This document shows positions 29,096 to 37,888 of a stretch of DNA of 64,000 nucleotides, piece after piece. The notes beneath the pieces are model-generated. The model was not told the DNA's origin. It saw only the letters and a list, made by a program, of their open reading frames with translations, and did not search any database. Position 1 is the first letter of the stretch. The number at the start of each line of letters is the position of its first letter. The translations under genes and the position numbers were made by a program. Origin of the DNA: Cellulomonas palmilytica (GTDB lineage: Bacteria > Actinomycetota > Actinomycetes > Actinomycetales > Cellulomonadaceae); NCBI RefSeq assembly GCF_021590045.1, contig NZ_CP062221.1, forward strand, positions 186,001 to 250,000, in the 5' to 3' direction.

Positions 29096-29434
29096 ATGCC
29101 GCGCTACCTCGGTTACACCCTCGGTGACGAGTCCGTCCCGGTGCCGCCGCCCTCGCCGGACCTCATGCAGCGCATGGGCGAGTTCGTCGAGGAGGCCACG
29201 AAGGCGGGCGTCCTCGTCATGACGGGCGGGATCGGGCCCACCGCGATGGGCGCGAAGGTCACGCTCGCCGACGGTGAGTTCTCGGTGGTCGACGGGCCGT
29301 TCGCGGAGGCGAAGGAGCTCATCGGCGGGTGGGCGCTCACGGAGTGCCGGGACCTCGACGAGGCGGTGGAGTGGACCAAGCGGTTCCTCGCGGTGCTCGG
29401 CGAGGGCGAGGCCCGCGTCCGGCCCGTGTTCTGA
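29096..29434 (+). CDS. YciI-like DGPF-domain protein
   Basis: 112 residues. The DGPF motif is present as SVVDGPFAEAKELIGGWAL, with the ferredoxin-like beta-alpha fold of YciI proteins. GGAG lies 6 bases before the ATG at 29096. DGPF proteins are the usual genetic partners of ECF42 sigma factors, one of which follows 68 bases downstream; a hairpin lies between them. The biochemical role is unknown. Confidence 0.9.
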   Translation: MPRYLGYTLGDESVPVPPPSPDLMQRMGEFVEEATKAGVLVMTGGIGPTAMGAKVTLADGEFSVVDGPFAEAKELIGGWALTECRDLDEAVEWTKRFLAVLGEGEARVRPVF

Positions 29435-29454
29435 CCGGCACGAACGGCAGCCGA

Positions 29455-29484
29455 GCCGCGGGGGTCGACACCGGCCCCCGCGGC
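29455..29484 (+). terminator. Hairpin between the DGPF and sigma-factor genes
   Basis: 10-bp stem GCCGCGGGGG with CCCCCGCGGC and a 10-base loop. It may reduce read-through into the sigma-factor gene, whose start is 18 bases later. Confidence 0.55.
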
Positions 29485-29501
29485 TGCTGTCATCGGTCGT
29501 C

Positions 29502-30773
29502 GTGAGCGATGCCCGAGCCGCGACGGAGGCGGTGTTCCGCGTGGAGCGCACGCGCCTCGTCGGCGGGCTCCTGCGGTACGTGGGCGACGTCGGGCTCGCC
29601 GAGGATCTCGCGCAGGACGCGCTCGTCGCCGCGCTCGAGCAGTGGCCCGCCGACGGGGTGCCGCGTAACCCGGGCGCGTGGCTCATGACGGTCGCGCGCC
29701 GCCGGGCCGTCGACCTCGTGCGGCGCGACCGGGTGCTCGCGGACAAGTACGCGCTCGTCGCACCGACGCTCCAGAGCACGTCGTCGGGACCCGACGAGGA
29801 GGCCCTGGACGGCGACGGGATCGACGACGACGTGCTGCGGCTCGTGTTCGTCGCCTGCCACCCCGTGCTGCCGCCGGCCGCTCGGGTCGCGCTCGCGCTG
29901 CGCCTGCTCGGCGGGCTGACGACCGCGGAGATCGCTCGCGCGTACGGCCAGCCGGAGACGACGGTCGCGCAGCGCATCTCCCGGGCGAAGAAGACGATCG
30001 CGCAGGCCGGGGCGCCGTTCGAGGTGCCGACCGGCGACGACCGCGCGGCGCGGCTGCCGTCCGTCCTCGAGGTCGTCTACCTGGTCTTCAACGAGGGCTA
30101 CACCGCCACGGCGGGCGACGACTGGGCGCGCCCCGAGCTGTGCTTCGAGGCGCTGCGCCTGGCGCGCGTGCTCGCGGCCCTGCTGCCCGACGAGCCCGAG
30201 GTGCTGGGCCTGCAGGCGCTGCTGGAGCTGCAGTCGTCGCGGCTCGACGCGCGCGTCGGGCCAGACGGAGCCCCGGTGCTGCTCGCCGACCAGGACCGCC
30301 GCCGCTGGGACCGGCTGCTGATCCGCCGCGGCCTGGACGCGCTCGCTCGCGCCGAGGCCCGGGGCGGGCGAGGCCCGTACGTGCTGCAGGCCGCGATCGC
30401 CGCGTGCCACGCGCGGGCGTTCTCCGTCGACGAGACGGACTGGACCCGGATCGCGGCGCTGTACGCCGAGCTCGTCGCGCTCGTCCCGTCGCCCGTCGTC
30501 GAGCTCAACCGCGCCGTCGCCGTCGCCCGGGCGGTCGGCCCGCAGGAAGGGCTGGACGTCGTCGACGCCCTCGCCGCGACCGGCACGCTCGACGCCTACC
30601 ACCTGCTCCCGAGCGTGCGCGCGGACCTGCTGGTCCGGCTCGGCCGCGTCGACGAGGCCCGCGGGGAGCTCGTGCGTGCCGCGGGCATGACGGCCAACCT
30701 CCGCGAACGCGATCTGCTCCTGCGCCGCTGGCACGACCTCGACGGCACGGCCGCCCCCGCAGACGAGACCTGA
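29502..30773 (+). CDS. ECF42-type sigma factor with C-terminal TPR-like extension
   Basis: 423 residues. Region 2 (about 10-75: GLAEDLAQDALVAALEQW, RNPGAWLMTVARRRAVDL) and region 4 (about 115-175: LTTAEIARAYGQPETTVAQRISRAK) are followed by about 230 residues of helical repeats with FNEGYTA, LFVACHP-like and LNRAVAVA motifs, the architecture of ECF42 (RpoE-related, no anti-sigma gene). GTG at 29502. In this group the C-terminal extension regulates activity. It lies next to its expected DGPF partner. Confidence 0.92.
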   Translation: MSDARAATEAVFRVERTRLVGGLLRYVGDVGLAEDLAQDALVAALEQWPADGVPRNPGAWLMTVARRRAVDLVRRDRVLADKYALVAPTLQSTSSGPDEEALDGDGIDDDVLRLVFVACHPVLPPAARVALALRLLGGLTTAEIARAYGQPETTVAQRISRAKKTIAQAGAPFEVPTGDDRAARLPSVLEVVYLVFNEGYTATAGDDWARPELCFEALRLARVLAALLPDEPEVLGLQALLELQSSRLDARVGPDGAPVLLADQDRRRWDRLLIRRGLDALARAEARGGRGPYVLQAAIAACHARAFSVDETDWTRIAALYAELVALVPSPVVELNRAVAVARAVGPQEGLDVVDALAATGTLDAYHLLPSVRADLLVRLGRVDEARGELVRAAGMTANLRERDLLLRRWHDLDGTAAPADET

Positions 30774-30789
30774 CCCGCATAGCGGACGG

Positions 30790-31926
30790 TCAGGCCGGCG
30801 GCAGCTCGAGCTCCGCGACCAGGCCGCCGCCCTCGCGGGGTCGAAGTCGCAGCGCGCCGCCGTGCTGGTCGGCCACGGCCTGCACGAGCGTGAGACCGAG
30901 CCCGACGCCGTCGTCGGCGACCGTGCGGTCGCGCGCTCCGCGGCGGAACGGCAACGTGAGGTCGGCCGCCGCCTCGTCCGGCACGTCCGGCCCGCTGTTG
31001 GCGACGACGACGAGCGCGCCGCCGGGCGAGGCGGTCACGGACACCTCGACGAAACCGCCGACGACGTTGTGCCGCGCGGCGTTGTGCACGAGGTTCACGA
31101 CCGCGCGCGCGACCAGCTCGGGGTGGCCGGGCACCACCGCCTCGTCGAGCCGGACGTCCCAGCGCAGCTCGTCGTCGTCGCCACGGACCTGAGCCACGGC
31201 GTCCGCGGTCACCGCGCGCAGGTCGACGGGCACGGGGTCGGGCGCCGCGCCTCCCGCCTGCGCGCGGGCGAGGTCCAGCAGCGCGTCGACCGTGCGCGCC
31301 GCGCGGCGGCTCTGGTCCAGCGCGGTGCGCGCCGCCGCGCGCAGCTCGTCGGCGTCGGCGTCCGGGTCCGCGAGCGCGACGTCGAGCGCGGCCTGCTGGT
31401 TCGCGAGCGGTGTGCGCAGCTCGTGCGACATCGTCGCGACGAGGCGGCGCTCCTGCGTGACGGTCGTCTGGACACGTCCGAGCAGGTCGTCGAACGTGTC
31501 CGCGAGCGCGCGCAGCTCGTCGTGCGGGCCGTCGAGCGCGATGCGCTCGTCGAGTCGGTCCGTGGAGATGTCGCGTGCGCGGGTCGTGATGGTGTGCACC
31601 GGTCGCAGCACGCGGCCCGCGACGAGCCAGCCCACACCGACCGACACGACCGTGATGACGACGAGCCCGACGAGCGACTGCCGGACCAGGTCGTCGAGGG
31701 CCGAGCCGACGGCCTGGTCACGGATCTCCTTCGTCACCGCGCCCAGCCCGGGCGCCGCGGGCAGCGGCGCGTCGGACGGGGCGACCAGCGTCGACTCCAC
31801 GTGCACCGAGCGCCGCTGCGAGCGCAGGACCAGCAGGTACACCAGCGCGAGCAGCGCGGCGGCCGAGACGGCGGTGATCGCGGTGTAGGCGACGGTGAGC
31901 CGCCAGCGCACGCTGAGCCCCCGCAT
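30790..31926 (-). CDS. Sensor histidine kinase (HisKA type)
   Basis: 378 residues. Two membrane helices (about 12-34 and 84-104) flank a short extracytoplasmic loop, followed by a HAMP domain, phospho-acceptor His in MSHELRTPLANQ, N-box NLVHNAARHN and G-box DGVGLGLTL. ATG 31926 overlaps the regulator stop (TGATG). Its partner regulator is immediately upstream, and both are divergent from an efflux operon they probably control. Confidence 0.92.
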   Translation of the reverse strand: MRGLSVRWRLTVAYTAITAVSAAALLALVYLLVLRSQRRSVHVESTLVAPSDAPLPAAPGLGAVTKEIRDQAVGSALDDLVRQSLVGLVVITVVSVGVGWLVAGRVLRPVHTITTRARDISTDRLDERIALDGPHDELRALADTFDDLLGRVQTTVTQERRLVATMSHELRTPLANQQAALDVALADPDADADELRAAARTALDQSRRAARTVDALLDLARAQAGGAAPDPVPVDLRAVTADAVAQVRGDDDELRWDVRLDEAVVPGHPELVARAVVNLVHNAARHNVVGGFVEVSVTASPGGALVVVANSGPDVPDEAAADLTLPFRRGARDRTVADDGVGLGLTLVQAVADQHGGALRLRPREGGGLVAELELPPA

Positions 31927-32585
31927 CACGTCGCCACCCGGTACCCGGCGCCGCGCAGCGTCTCGACGAGCGGCGGGTCACCGAGCTTGCGGCGCAGCCC
32001 GACCATCGTCACCCGGACCGCGGGGGTGAACGGGTCCGCGTGCTCGTCCCAGACCCGCTCCAGCAGGTCCTCGGCGGACACGACCGCGCCCTGCGCGCGC
32101 AGCAGCTCGACGAGCACGCCGTGCTCCTTGAGCGTGAGGTCGAGCGGCCGACCCGCCCGGGTCGCGGTGCGGCGCGCGGTGTCGACGACGAGGTCCGCGC
32201 ACCGCAGCACGGGCGGCTGCGCCGGAGCCGTGCGCCGGGCGAGCGCATGCACGCGCGCCAGCAGCTCGGCGAACGCGAACGGCTTGGCGAGGTAGTCGTC
32301 GGCGCCGAGCCCGAACCCGTCGACCTTGTCGCCGAGCCCGCCCGCCGCGGTGAGCATGAGGATGCGGGCGGGCACGCCCTGCGCGACGAGGGTGCGGCAC
32401 ACGTCGTCGCCGTGCACGACGGGCAGGTCGCGGTCGAGCAGCACGACGTCGTAGCGGTTCACGGACGCGAGCTCGAGCGCCACCGCGCCGTCGCCCGCGA
32501 CGTCCGTCGCGTACCCGGCCCGGCGCAGGCCGCGCGCGAGCGCGTCGGCCATGACCTCCTCGTCCTCCACGACGAGCACCCGCAC
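31926..32585 (-). CDS. OmpR/PhoB-type response regulator
   Basis: 219 residues. The receiver has an acidic pair in VVEDEEVMADAL, phospho-acceptor Asp in VVLLDRDLP, and Lys in DDYLAKPFAF. The winged helix contains LTLKEHGVLVELL and VTMVGLRRKLG. GTG 32585 follows GAGGGGGA by 5 bases. It probably regulates the divergent lipoprotein-efflux operon that starts at 32779. Confidence 0.93.
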   Translation of the reverse strand: MRVLVVEDEEVMADALARGLRRAGYATDVAGDGAVALELASVNRYDVVLLDRDLPVVHGDDVCRTLVAQGVPARILMLTAAGGLGDKVDGFGLGADDYLAKPFAFAELLARVHALARRTAPAQPPVLRCADLVVDTARRTATRAGRPLDLTLKEHGVLVELLRAQGAVVSAEDLLERVWDEHADPFTPAVRVTMVGLRRKLGDPPLVETLRGAGYRVAT

Positions 32586-32778
32586 CGCATCCCCCTCGCC
32601 CCGCTGGTCGGCCGCCGCCCCCGCGTGGCGGCGAAGGCGGCGTCCTCGCATCGTCCGCGACCGGACGTTCAGCGAACGTCTGCTCACGGGCCCGGCCCCG
32701 GCGGCGAGCAGACGTCGTCCGAACGCTACGCGCGATGGGCTGGACGCGACACGTCCCGACGAGCACGAGAGGCCCACC

Positions 32779-33351
32779 ATGACCAGCCCCCGCACCACCC
32801 GCCGCGCCTGCGCCGCCCTCCTGGCGCTCGGCGCCGTGGCGACCATCGCCGCGTGCACCGCCTCGCCGTCGAGCGACGACGCCGACGCCGGCCCCAGCGC
32901 CTCGTCGTCCCCGTCGATCGACCCGCAGGACGCGATGCTCGCCTACGCGCAGTGCCTGCGCGACCACGGCGTCGACGCGCCCGACCCCGTCGACGGGAGG
33001 ATGCGCATCGACGGGCGCGGCATGACCGAGGAGCAGATGCAGGCCGCGCAGGACGCGTGCGCGGCGTGGCAGCGGCTCGCCGAACCGCAGGAGGACGTCC
33101 GCGAGCTGTCCGAGGAGGACAAGCAGCGGTTCCTCGACCAGGCGCAGTGCATGCGCGACAAGGGCTGGGACGTGCCCGACCCGACGTTCGACGGCGGACG
33201 CGTGACGCAGGAGCTGCACCGCACGCCTGGCGCCACCCACGCACCGGGCGAGCCGAACCTCGACGACCCGCAGTTCCAGGCGGACCAGGAGGCGTGCGCG
33301 GAGGACGCCGGGCTCGAGCCACCGGCCGGCGGCTCCGAGGAGGAGTCGTGA
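32779..33351 (+). CDS. Lipoprotein with duplicated Cys-PDP motif
   Basis: 190 residues. A type II signal peptide with lipobox TIAAC (about residue 26) is followed by a Ser/Asp linker. The mature part has two related units: QCLRDHGVDAPDP...DACAAW and QCMRDKGWDVPDP...EACAED, giving four cysteines that could form two disulfides. It is the first gene of the operon with a HlyD-like protein and a MacB-like ABC transporter, with start-stop overlap to the next gene. Probably an envelope sensor or accessory of the exporter (inference). Confidence 0.85.
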   Translation: MTSPRTTRRACAALLALGAVATIAACTASPSSDDADAGPSASSSPSIDPQDAMLAYAQCLRDHGVDAPDPVDGRMRIDGRGMTEEQMQAAQDACAAWQRLAEPQEDVRELSEEDKQRFLDQAQCMRDKGWDVPDPTFDGGRVTQELHRTPGATHAPGEPNLDDPQFQADQEACAEDAGLEPPAGGSEEES

Positions 33352-34424
33352 GCGGCCCGGCCTCGCCTCGGCTGCTCGCGCTCGTCGTCGTGGGCGCCGT
33401 CGCGAGCGCTGCCGTGGGCTCCGCCGCGACCTTCGCGGGCGCCACGCCCGCGGCGGACACGCCGACGCCCGGGTCGACAGCCGCGTACCGGACCGCTCCG
33501 GTGGTGCGTGGCGACCTGGTCACGACGACGACCGTGAGCGGGACGGTCGGCTTCGGCGCGACCACGGACCTCGTCGGTCGTGTTGCCGGCACGGTCACCG
33601 CCCTGCCCGCCACGGGCACGGTCGTCGCGGAGGGCGAGCCGCTGTACGAGGTCGACGCGCGGCCCGTCGTCCGGCTCGACGGTGCCGTGCCCGCCTGGCG
33701 GACGCTCGGACCGGGTGTCAGCGACGGCGTCGACGTGCACCAGCTCGAGCAGTCGCTCGCCGACCTGGGGTTCGCCTCGGGCGTCACGGTCGACGACGAC
33801 TGGACCGCCGCGACGACGAGGGCCGTCTACCGCTGGCAGAAGGCGCTCGGCGTCCCGGTCACGGGCACCGTCGCGCTCGGGTCGGTCGTGTTCACGCCGG
33901 ACGACGTGCGGGTGGTCGCGCAACGCGCGGCGCTCGGGTCCGAGGTCGGGCCGGGGACGCCGGTGCTGACCACGGGCGGGACGGACCGCGTCGTGGCCGT
34001 GTCGCTGCGCACGGGCCAGGCGGGCCTCGTGCCCGTCGGCGCGACCGTGCACCTCACGCTCGCCGACGGGACGCTCGCGGACGGGACCGTCGCGACCGCC
34101 GAGGTGGTCGCCGGCGAGGACGCGCCCTCGCTCGCGGTGACGATCACGGCCGGGACCGACGACGGCGACGACGACCCGCTCGCCGGCCAGCTCGAGGGCG
34201 CGCCCGTCCAGGTCGAGCTCGCGCAGACCGTCGCCACCGACGTCCTGTCCGTGCCCGTGACCGCGCTCGTCGCGCTCGCCGACGGCGGCTACGCGGTGCA
34301 GCAGGTCGCGTCCGACGGGACCGCGCCGTCCGTGCCGGTGACGCCCGGGGCGTTCGCGGGGACCGACGTCGAGCTGCGTGGCGACGACGTCGCCGAGGGC
34401 GACGAGGTGGTGGTGACGCCGTGA
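33348..34424 (+). CDS. Efflux periplasmic-adaptor-like protein with peptidoglycan-binding domain
   Basis: 358 residues. An N-terminal membrane anchor (about 7-30), then a lipoyl/barrel-sandwich half containing GTVTALPATGTVVAEGEPLYEV, a PG_binding_1 domain (about 125-175: LEQSLADLGF...TTRAVYRWQKALGV), and a C-terminal beta-barrel half with RTGQAGLVPVG. This is the actinobacterial MacA/HlyD-like adaptor. The GTG start overlaps the lipoprotein stop. It probably links the ABC transporter to the cell wall. Confidence 0.88.
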   Translation: MSGPASPRLLALVVVGAVASAAVGSAATFAGATPAADTPTPGSTAAYRTAPVVRGDLVTTTTVSGTVGFGATTDLVGRVAGTVTALPATGTVVAEGEPLYEVDARPVVRLDGAVPAWRTLGPGVSDGVDVHQLEQSLADLGFASGVTVDDDWTAATTRAVYRWQKALGVPVTGTVALGSVVFTPDDVRVVAQRAALGSEVGPGTPVLTTGGTDRVVAVSLRTGQAGLVPVGATVHLTLADGTLADGTVATAEVVAGEDAPSLAVTITAGTDDGDDDPLAGQLEGAPVQVELAQTVATDVLSVPVTALVALADGGYAVQQVASDGTAPSVPVTPGAFAGTDVELRGDDVAEGDEVVVTP

Positions 34425-35107
34425 GCGTCCTCGAGCTCGTCGGGGTGCGCAGGGCGTACCGCACCGGCCGGTCGCAGGTCAGCGCGCTGCACGACGTCGA
34501 CCTCACGGTCCGCGACGGCGAGTACGTGGCCGTCGTCGGGCCGTCGGGCTCCGGCAAGTCGACGCTCCTGCACGTGATGGGTGCGCTCGACCGGCCGACC
34601 GCCGGGACCGTGCTGCTCGCGGGCCAGGACGTGACCCGCCTGCCGGACACCGCGCTGTCCCGCGTGCGGGCCGTGCACCTCGGGTTCGTGTTCCAGCAGT
34701 TCTTCCTGCTCGACGGGCGGACCGCCGAGGAGAACGTCGCCGACGGCCTGCTCTACCAGGGGGTCCGACGACGAGAGCGGTTGCGCCGGGCGCGCGAGGC
34801 ACTCGACCGCGTCGGGCTCGGGGCCCGAGCCACGCACACGCCCGCGCAGCTGTCCGGCGGCGAGTGCCAGCGCGTCGCGATCGCCCGCGCGCTCGTCCAC
34901 CGGCCACGGCTCCTGCTCGCCGACGAGCCGACGGGCAACCTCGACCAGGCTTCCGGAGCGGCCGTGCTCGACCTGTTCGCGTCGCTGCACGCCGGCGGCG
35001 CGACGATCGTCGTCGTCACGCACGACGCACGCGTCGCCGACCGCCTGCCGCGCGTGGTCGCCGTGCGTGACGGGCGTGTCGAGCACGACTCGGGGGCGCT
35101 CCGGTGA
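34421..35107 (+). CDS. MacB-type ABC transporter ATPase
   Basis: 228 residues. Walker A GPSGSGKST, signature LSGGECQRVAIARAL, Walker B LLLADEPTGNLD and switch His in VTHDARVA. LGFVFQQFFLLDGRTAEENV is typical of the LolD/MacB/FtsE group. The GTG start overlaps the adaptor stop by 4 bases and the stop overlaps the permease start by 4. Confidence 0.94.
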   Translation: MSVLELVGVRRAYRTGRSQVSALHDVDLTVRDGEYVAVVGPSGSGKSTLLHVMGALDRPTAGTVLLAGQDVTRLPDTALSRVRAVHLGFVFQQFFLLDGRTAEENVADGLLYQGVRRRERLRRAREALDRVGLGARATHTPAQLSGGECQRVAIARALVHRPRLLLADEPTGNLDQASGAAVLDLFASLHAGGATIVVVTHDARVADRLPRVVAVRDGRVEHDSGALR

Positions 35108-36345
35108 CCGCGGTCCGCACGGCCACGCCGCCCGTGGCCGACGAGCAGCAGGTCCGCGTCACGCGCATCGCGGTGGCTGACCGGCTGCGGCTCGGTGCGC
35201 GGGGCCTCACGGTCCGGCCCGGGCGCACCGCGCTGTCCGCGCTCGGGATCGCGCTCGGCATCGCGGCGCTCGTCGGGGTGCTGGGACTGTCCGCGTCGTC
35301 CCGCGCCGACCTGCGGGCGCAGCTCGACGCGCTCGGCACGAACCTGCTCACCGTCGCGCCCGGGCAGGGCTTCGGCGGGCAGGACGCGACGCTGCCCGAC
35401 ACCTCGGTCGCGATGATCGCCAGGGTGCCGACCGTCTCGGCCGCCGCGGCCGTCCGCACCGTCCCCGACGTGACGGTGCGCAAGTCCGACCGCGTGCCCG
35501 CGGAGCGCACGAGCGGCGTCGTCGTGCTGGCCGCCGACGTGGAACTGCCCTCGACGCTCGCCGCCACGCTGCGCGAGGGCCGGTGGCTCGACGCCGCGAC
35601 GGCCCGGTACCCGGCGGTCGTCCTGGGCGCGACGGCCGCACGGCGGCTCGCGGTGTCCGGGCTCGACTCGGGGGTGGACGTCTGGCTCGGCGGGCAGTGG
35701 TTCACCGTCGTCGGCGTCCTGGACCCGGTGCTCCTCGCGCCCGACCTGGACTCCGCGGCGTTCGTCGGGCTGCCCGTCGCGACCGCCGTCCTGACCGCCG
35801 ACGACCCACCGCCGAGCCGCGTCTACGTACGCGCCGACCCGTCCGCCGTCGTCGCCACGCGCGACCTGCTGGCCCGCACGGCGAACCCCGCGGCACCCGA
35901 CGAGGTGCGCGTGTCCCGCCCGTCCGACGCGCTCGAGGCGCAGGTCGCCGCCGACGAGTCGTTCACGACCCTCGCGCTCGGGCTCGGGGCGGTCGCGCTG
36001 CTCGTCGGCGGCGTGGGCATCGCCAACGTCATGGTGGTGTCGGTGCTGGAGCGCCGCCGTGAGATCGGCGTCCGGCGTGCGCTCGGCGCGACCCGGCGCG
36101 CGATCGCGGAGCAGTTCCTGGTCGAGTCGGTGCTGCTGGCGGCGCTCGGCGGCGTGGTCGGTGCGCTGCTCGGCATCGCGGTCACGTGGACGTTCGCCGG
36201 CCTCCAGGGCTGGGCGGTCGTCGTCCCGTGGCTCCCGGTCGCGGCCGGCCTGGCCTGCTCGCTCCTCATCGGCACCCTCGTCGGCCTCTACCCGGCCCTC
36301 CGCGCGGCCCGCGTCCCCCCGACGGACGCCCTCCGCACCACCTGA
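35104..36345 (+). CDS. MacB/FtsX-type ABC permease
   Basis: 413 residues. The first helix (about 40-62) contains the conserved TALSALGIALGIA, followed by a large extracytoplasmic MacB-core domain (65-285) and three helices with the FtsX motif VVSVLERRREIGVRRALGATR. It works as a dimer with the ATPase to drive export or signalling across the membrane, and is probably controlled by the divergent two-component system. Confidence 0.93.
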   Translation: MTAVRTATPPVADEQQVRVTRIAVADRLRLGARGLTVRPGRTALSALGIALGIAALVGVLGLSASSRADLRAQLDALGTNLLTVAPGQGFGGQDATLPDTSVAMIARVPTVSAAAAVRTVPDVTVRKSDRVPAERTSGVVVLAADVELPSTLAATLREGRWLDAATARYPAVVLGATAARRLAVSGLDSGVDVWLGGQWFTVVGVLDPVLLAPDLDSAAFVGLPVATAVLTADDPPPSRVYVRADPSAVVATRDLLARTANPAAPDEVRVSRPSDALEAQVAADESFTTLALGLGAVALLVGGVGIANVMVVSVLERRREIGVRRALGATRRAIAEQFLVESVLLAALGGVVGALLGIAVTWTFAGLQGWAVVVPWLPVAAGLACSLLIGTLVGLYPALRAARVPPTDALRTT

Positions 36346-36358
36346 CCCCACCCCCAGA

Positions 36359-36435
36359 CCGCCGAGTGCGCACGTTCGTGCCCGAGTGCGGACGACGAGC
36401 GTGCGCACTCGCGTCGGGACGTGCGCACTCGGCGG
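36359..36435. repeat. Palindromic intergenic element (family C), copy 2
   Basis: Perfect 17-bp outer arms CCGCCGAGTGCGCACGT (36359-36375) and ACGTGCGCACTCGGCGG (36419-36435) enclose inner GAGTGCG/CGCACTC arms. Same family as 28892-28980. It lies just after the MacB-like permease stop. Confidence 0.85.
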
Positions 36436-36439
36436 GGGG

Positions 36440-36485
36440 GTGGGACGGTCGGGTGGGGTGGGACGGTCGGGTGGGGTGGGACGGG
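36440..36485 (+). repeat. 18-bp G-rich tandem repeat upstream of idi
   Basis: Two exact units of GTGGGACGGTCGGGTGGG (36440-36457, 36458-36475) and a partial third. The non-coding strand is almost free of C-runs, giving dense G-tracts that could form quadruplex structure. idi starts 52 bases later. Confidence 0.8.
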
Positions 36486-36536
36486 AGGTCGGGCGTTCGT
36501 TTCGCGGGTGGGCCGGGTGGGAGGCAGGGTGGGGGC

Positions 36537-37106
36537 GTGAACTCACCTGGGACCGGGACCCGCGACGAGCTCGTCGTGCTGCTGGACGACGACGGGCGCC
36601 CGACGGGGACCGCCCTCAAGCGCGAGGTGCACCACGCGGACACGCCCCTGCACCTGGCGTTCTCGTCGTACGTCGTGGACCCGGTCGGGCGGTTGCTCGT
36701 GACGCGGCGCGCGTGGGACAAGGCGACGTTCCCGGGCGTGCTGACCAACTCGTGCTGCGGGCACCCCGGGCCCGGCGAGTCCCACGAGGACGCGATCCGG
36801 CGTCGCCTGCGCGACGAGCTGGGGATCACCGGCACGGGCCGGGTCGTGCCGCTGCTGCCGGACTTCCGGTACCGCGCGGAGAGCGGCGGGGTCGTGGAGA
36901 ACGAGATCTGCCCCGTGTTCGCGGTGGCCGTGCCCGCGGACGTCGTCGTGACGCCCGACCCGAGCGAGGTCGCCGAGGTGCGGTGGATGACGTACCCGGA
37001 GTTCCACGACCTGGCGCTCACGCACCCGGAGGCCAGCCCGTGGGCACGCCTTCAGGTGCAGCAGCTCGGGCGGGACGTCGACTGGGCAGGGCTGCTCGGG
37101 CTCTGA
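36537..37106 (+). CDS. idi: Isopentenyl-diphosphate delta-isomerase, type I
   Basis: 189 residues. Nudix-fold enzyme with catalytic Cys in TNSCCGHP, the Nudix-like helix in GESHEDAIRRRLRDELGI, and catalytic Glu in VENEICPVF. It interconverts isopentenyl and dimethylallyl diphosphate for isoprenoids. GTG 36537 is preceded by G-rich sequence with GAGG; the upstream repeats make the exact ribosome site unclear. Confidence 0.95.
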   Translation: MNSPGTGTRDELVVLLDDDGRPTGTALKREVHHADTPLHLAFSSYVVDPVGRLLVTRRAWDKATFPGVLTNSCCGHPGPGESHEDAIRRRLRDELGITGTGRVVPLLPDFRYRAESGGVVENEICPVFAVAVPADVVVTPDPSEVAEVRWMTYPEFHDLALTHPEASPWARLQVQQLGRDVDWAGLLGL

Positions 37107-37160
37107 CGCGTGTCGGCGGCGCCCACTACGGTGGCGGTTCCACGACAGCAGGGGGACCAC

Positions 37161-37817
37161 ATGACCGTCGAGCAGTCGCGCCGCAGCGACGACGAGCTGT
37201 GGACGCTGGTGCGCGACGAGCGTGCGGCGTTCGCGGAGGACCTCGAACGTCTGACGCCCGAGCGGTGGCGGCACGCGACGCTGTGCGGGCAGTGGGACGT
37301 CGAGGAGGTCGTCGCGCACCTGGTCGCGGCGGCGAGCACGGGACGCTGGGCGTGGCTGCGGAGCATGCTGGGGGCGCGGTTCCGGCCGGACGTGCACAAC
37401 CGCCGGCGCCTCGAGGAGCACCGCGGCTCCACGCCTGCCGAGACGCTCGAGCGGTTCCGCGCCGTCGTGGCCTCCCGGACGGCACCCTCGCGTGACACCG
37501 CCGCCTACCTGGGCGAGGTCGTCGTGCACGCGCAGGACGTGCGCCGGCCGCTCGGCATCACGCGCACCCCGGACGTCGCGGCGCTCACGCCGGTCGCGGA
37601 GTTCTACGCGGCGCGCGACTTCGCGGTCGAGAGCCGGACGGTCAGCGCCGGGCTGCGCCTCGCGGCCGACGACGGGCCGTTCGCCGCGGGCGAGGGGCCG
37701 CTGGTCACCGGGCCGACGCTCGCGCTGGTCATGGTCATGGCCGGGCGGTCGGCGTACCTCGACGACCTGTCGGGTCCGGGCGTCGCCACGCTGCGCGACC
37801 GGCTCGCGACCGTCTGA
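37161..37817 (+). CDS. Maleylpyruvate-isomerase-like mycothiol-dependent family protein
   Basis: 218 residues. A DinB-like four-helix bundle at the N-terminus (LTPERWRHATLCGQWDVEEVVAHL) with metal-ligand-type His in VAHL and GEVVVHAQDVRRPLG, and a C-terminal SCP2-like part ending RDRLATV. This matches TIGR03083 proteins, which use mycothiol. GGGGGA lies before the ATG at 37161. The substrate is unknown. Confidence 0.85.
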   Translation: MTVEQSRRSDDELWTLVRDERAAFAEDLERLTPERWRHATLCGQWDVEEVVAHLVAAASTGRWAWLRSMLGARFRPDVHNRRRLEEHRGSTPAETLERFRAVVASRTAPSRDTAAYLGEVVVHAQDVRRPLGITRTPDVAALTPVAEFYAARDFAVESRTVSAGLRLAADDGPFAAGEGPLVTGPTLALVMVMAGRSAYLDDLSGPGVATLRDRLATV

Positions 37818-37888
37818 CGGCAGTTCCCGCCCGGCGGGTCCGTGCTGTGCGACCTACCGTGGGACGGACCGACGACGACGGGAGTGTC

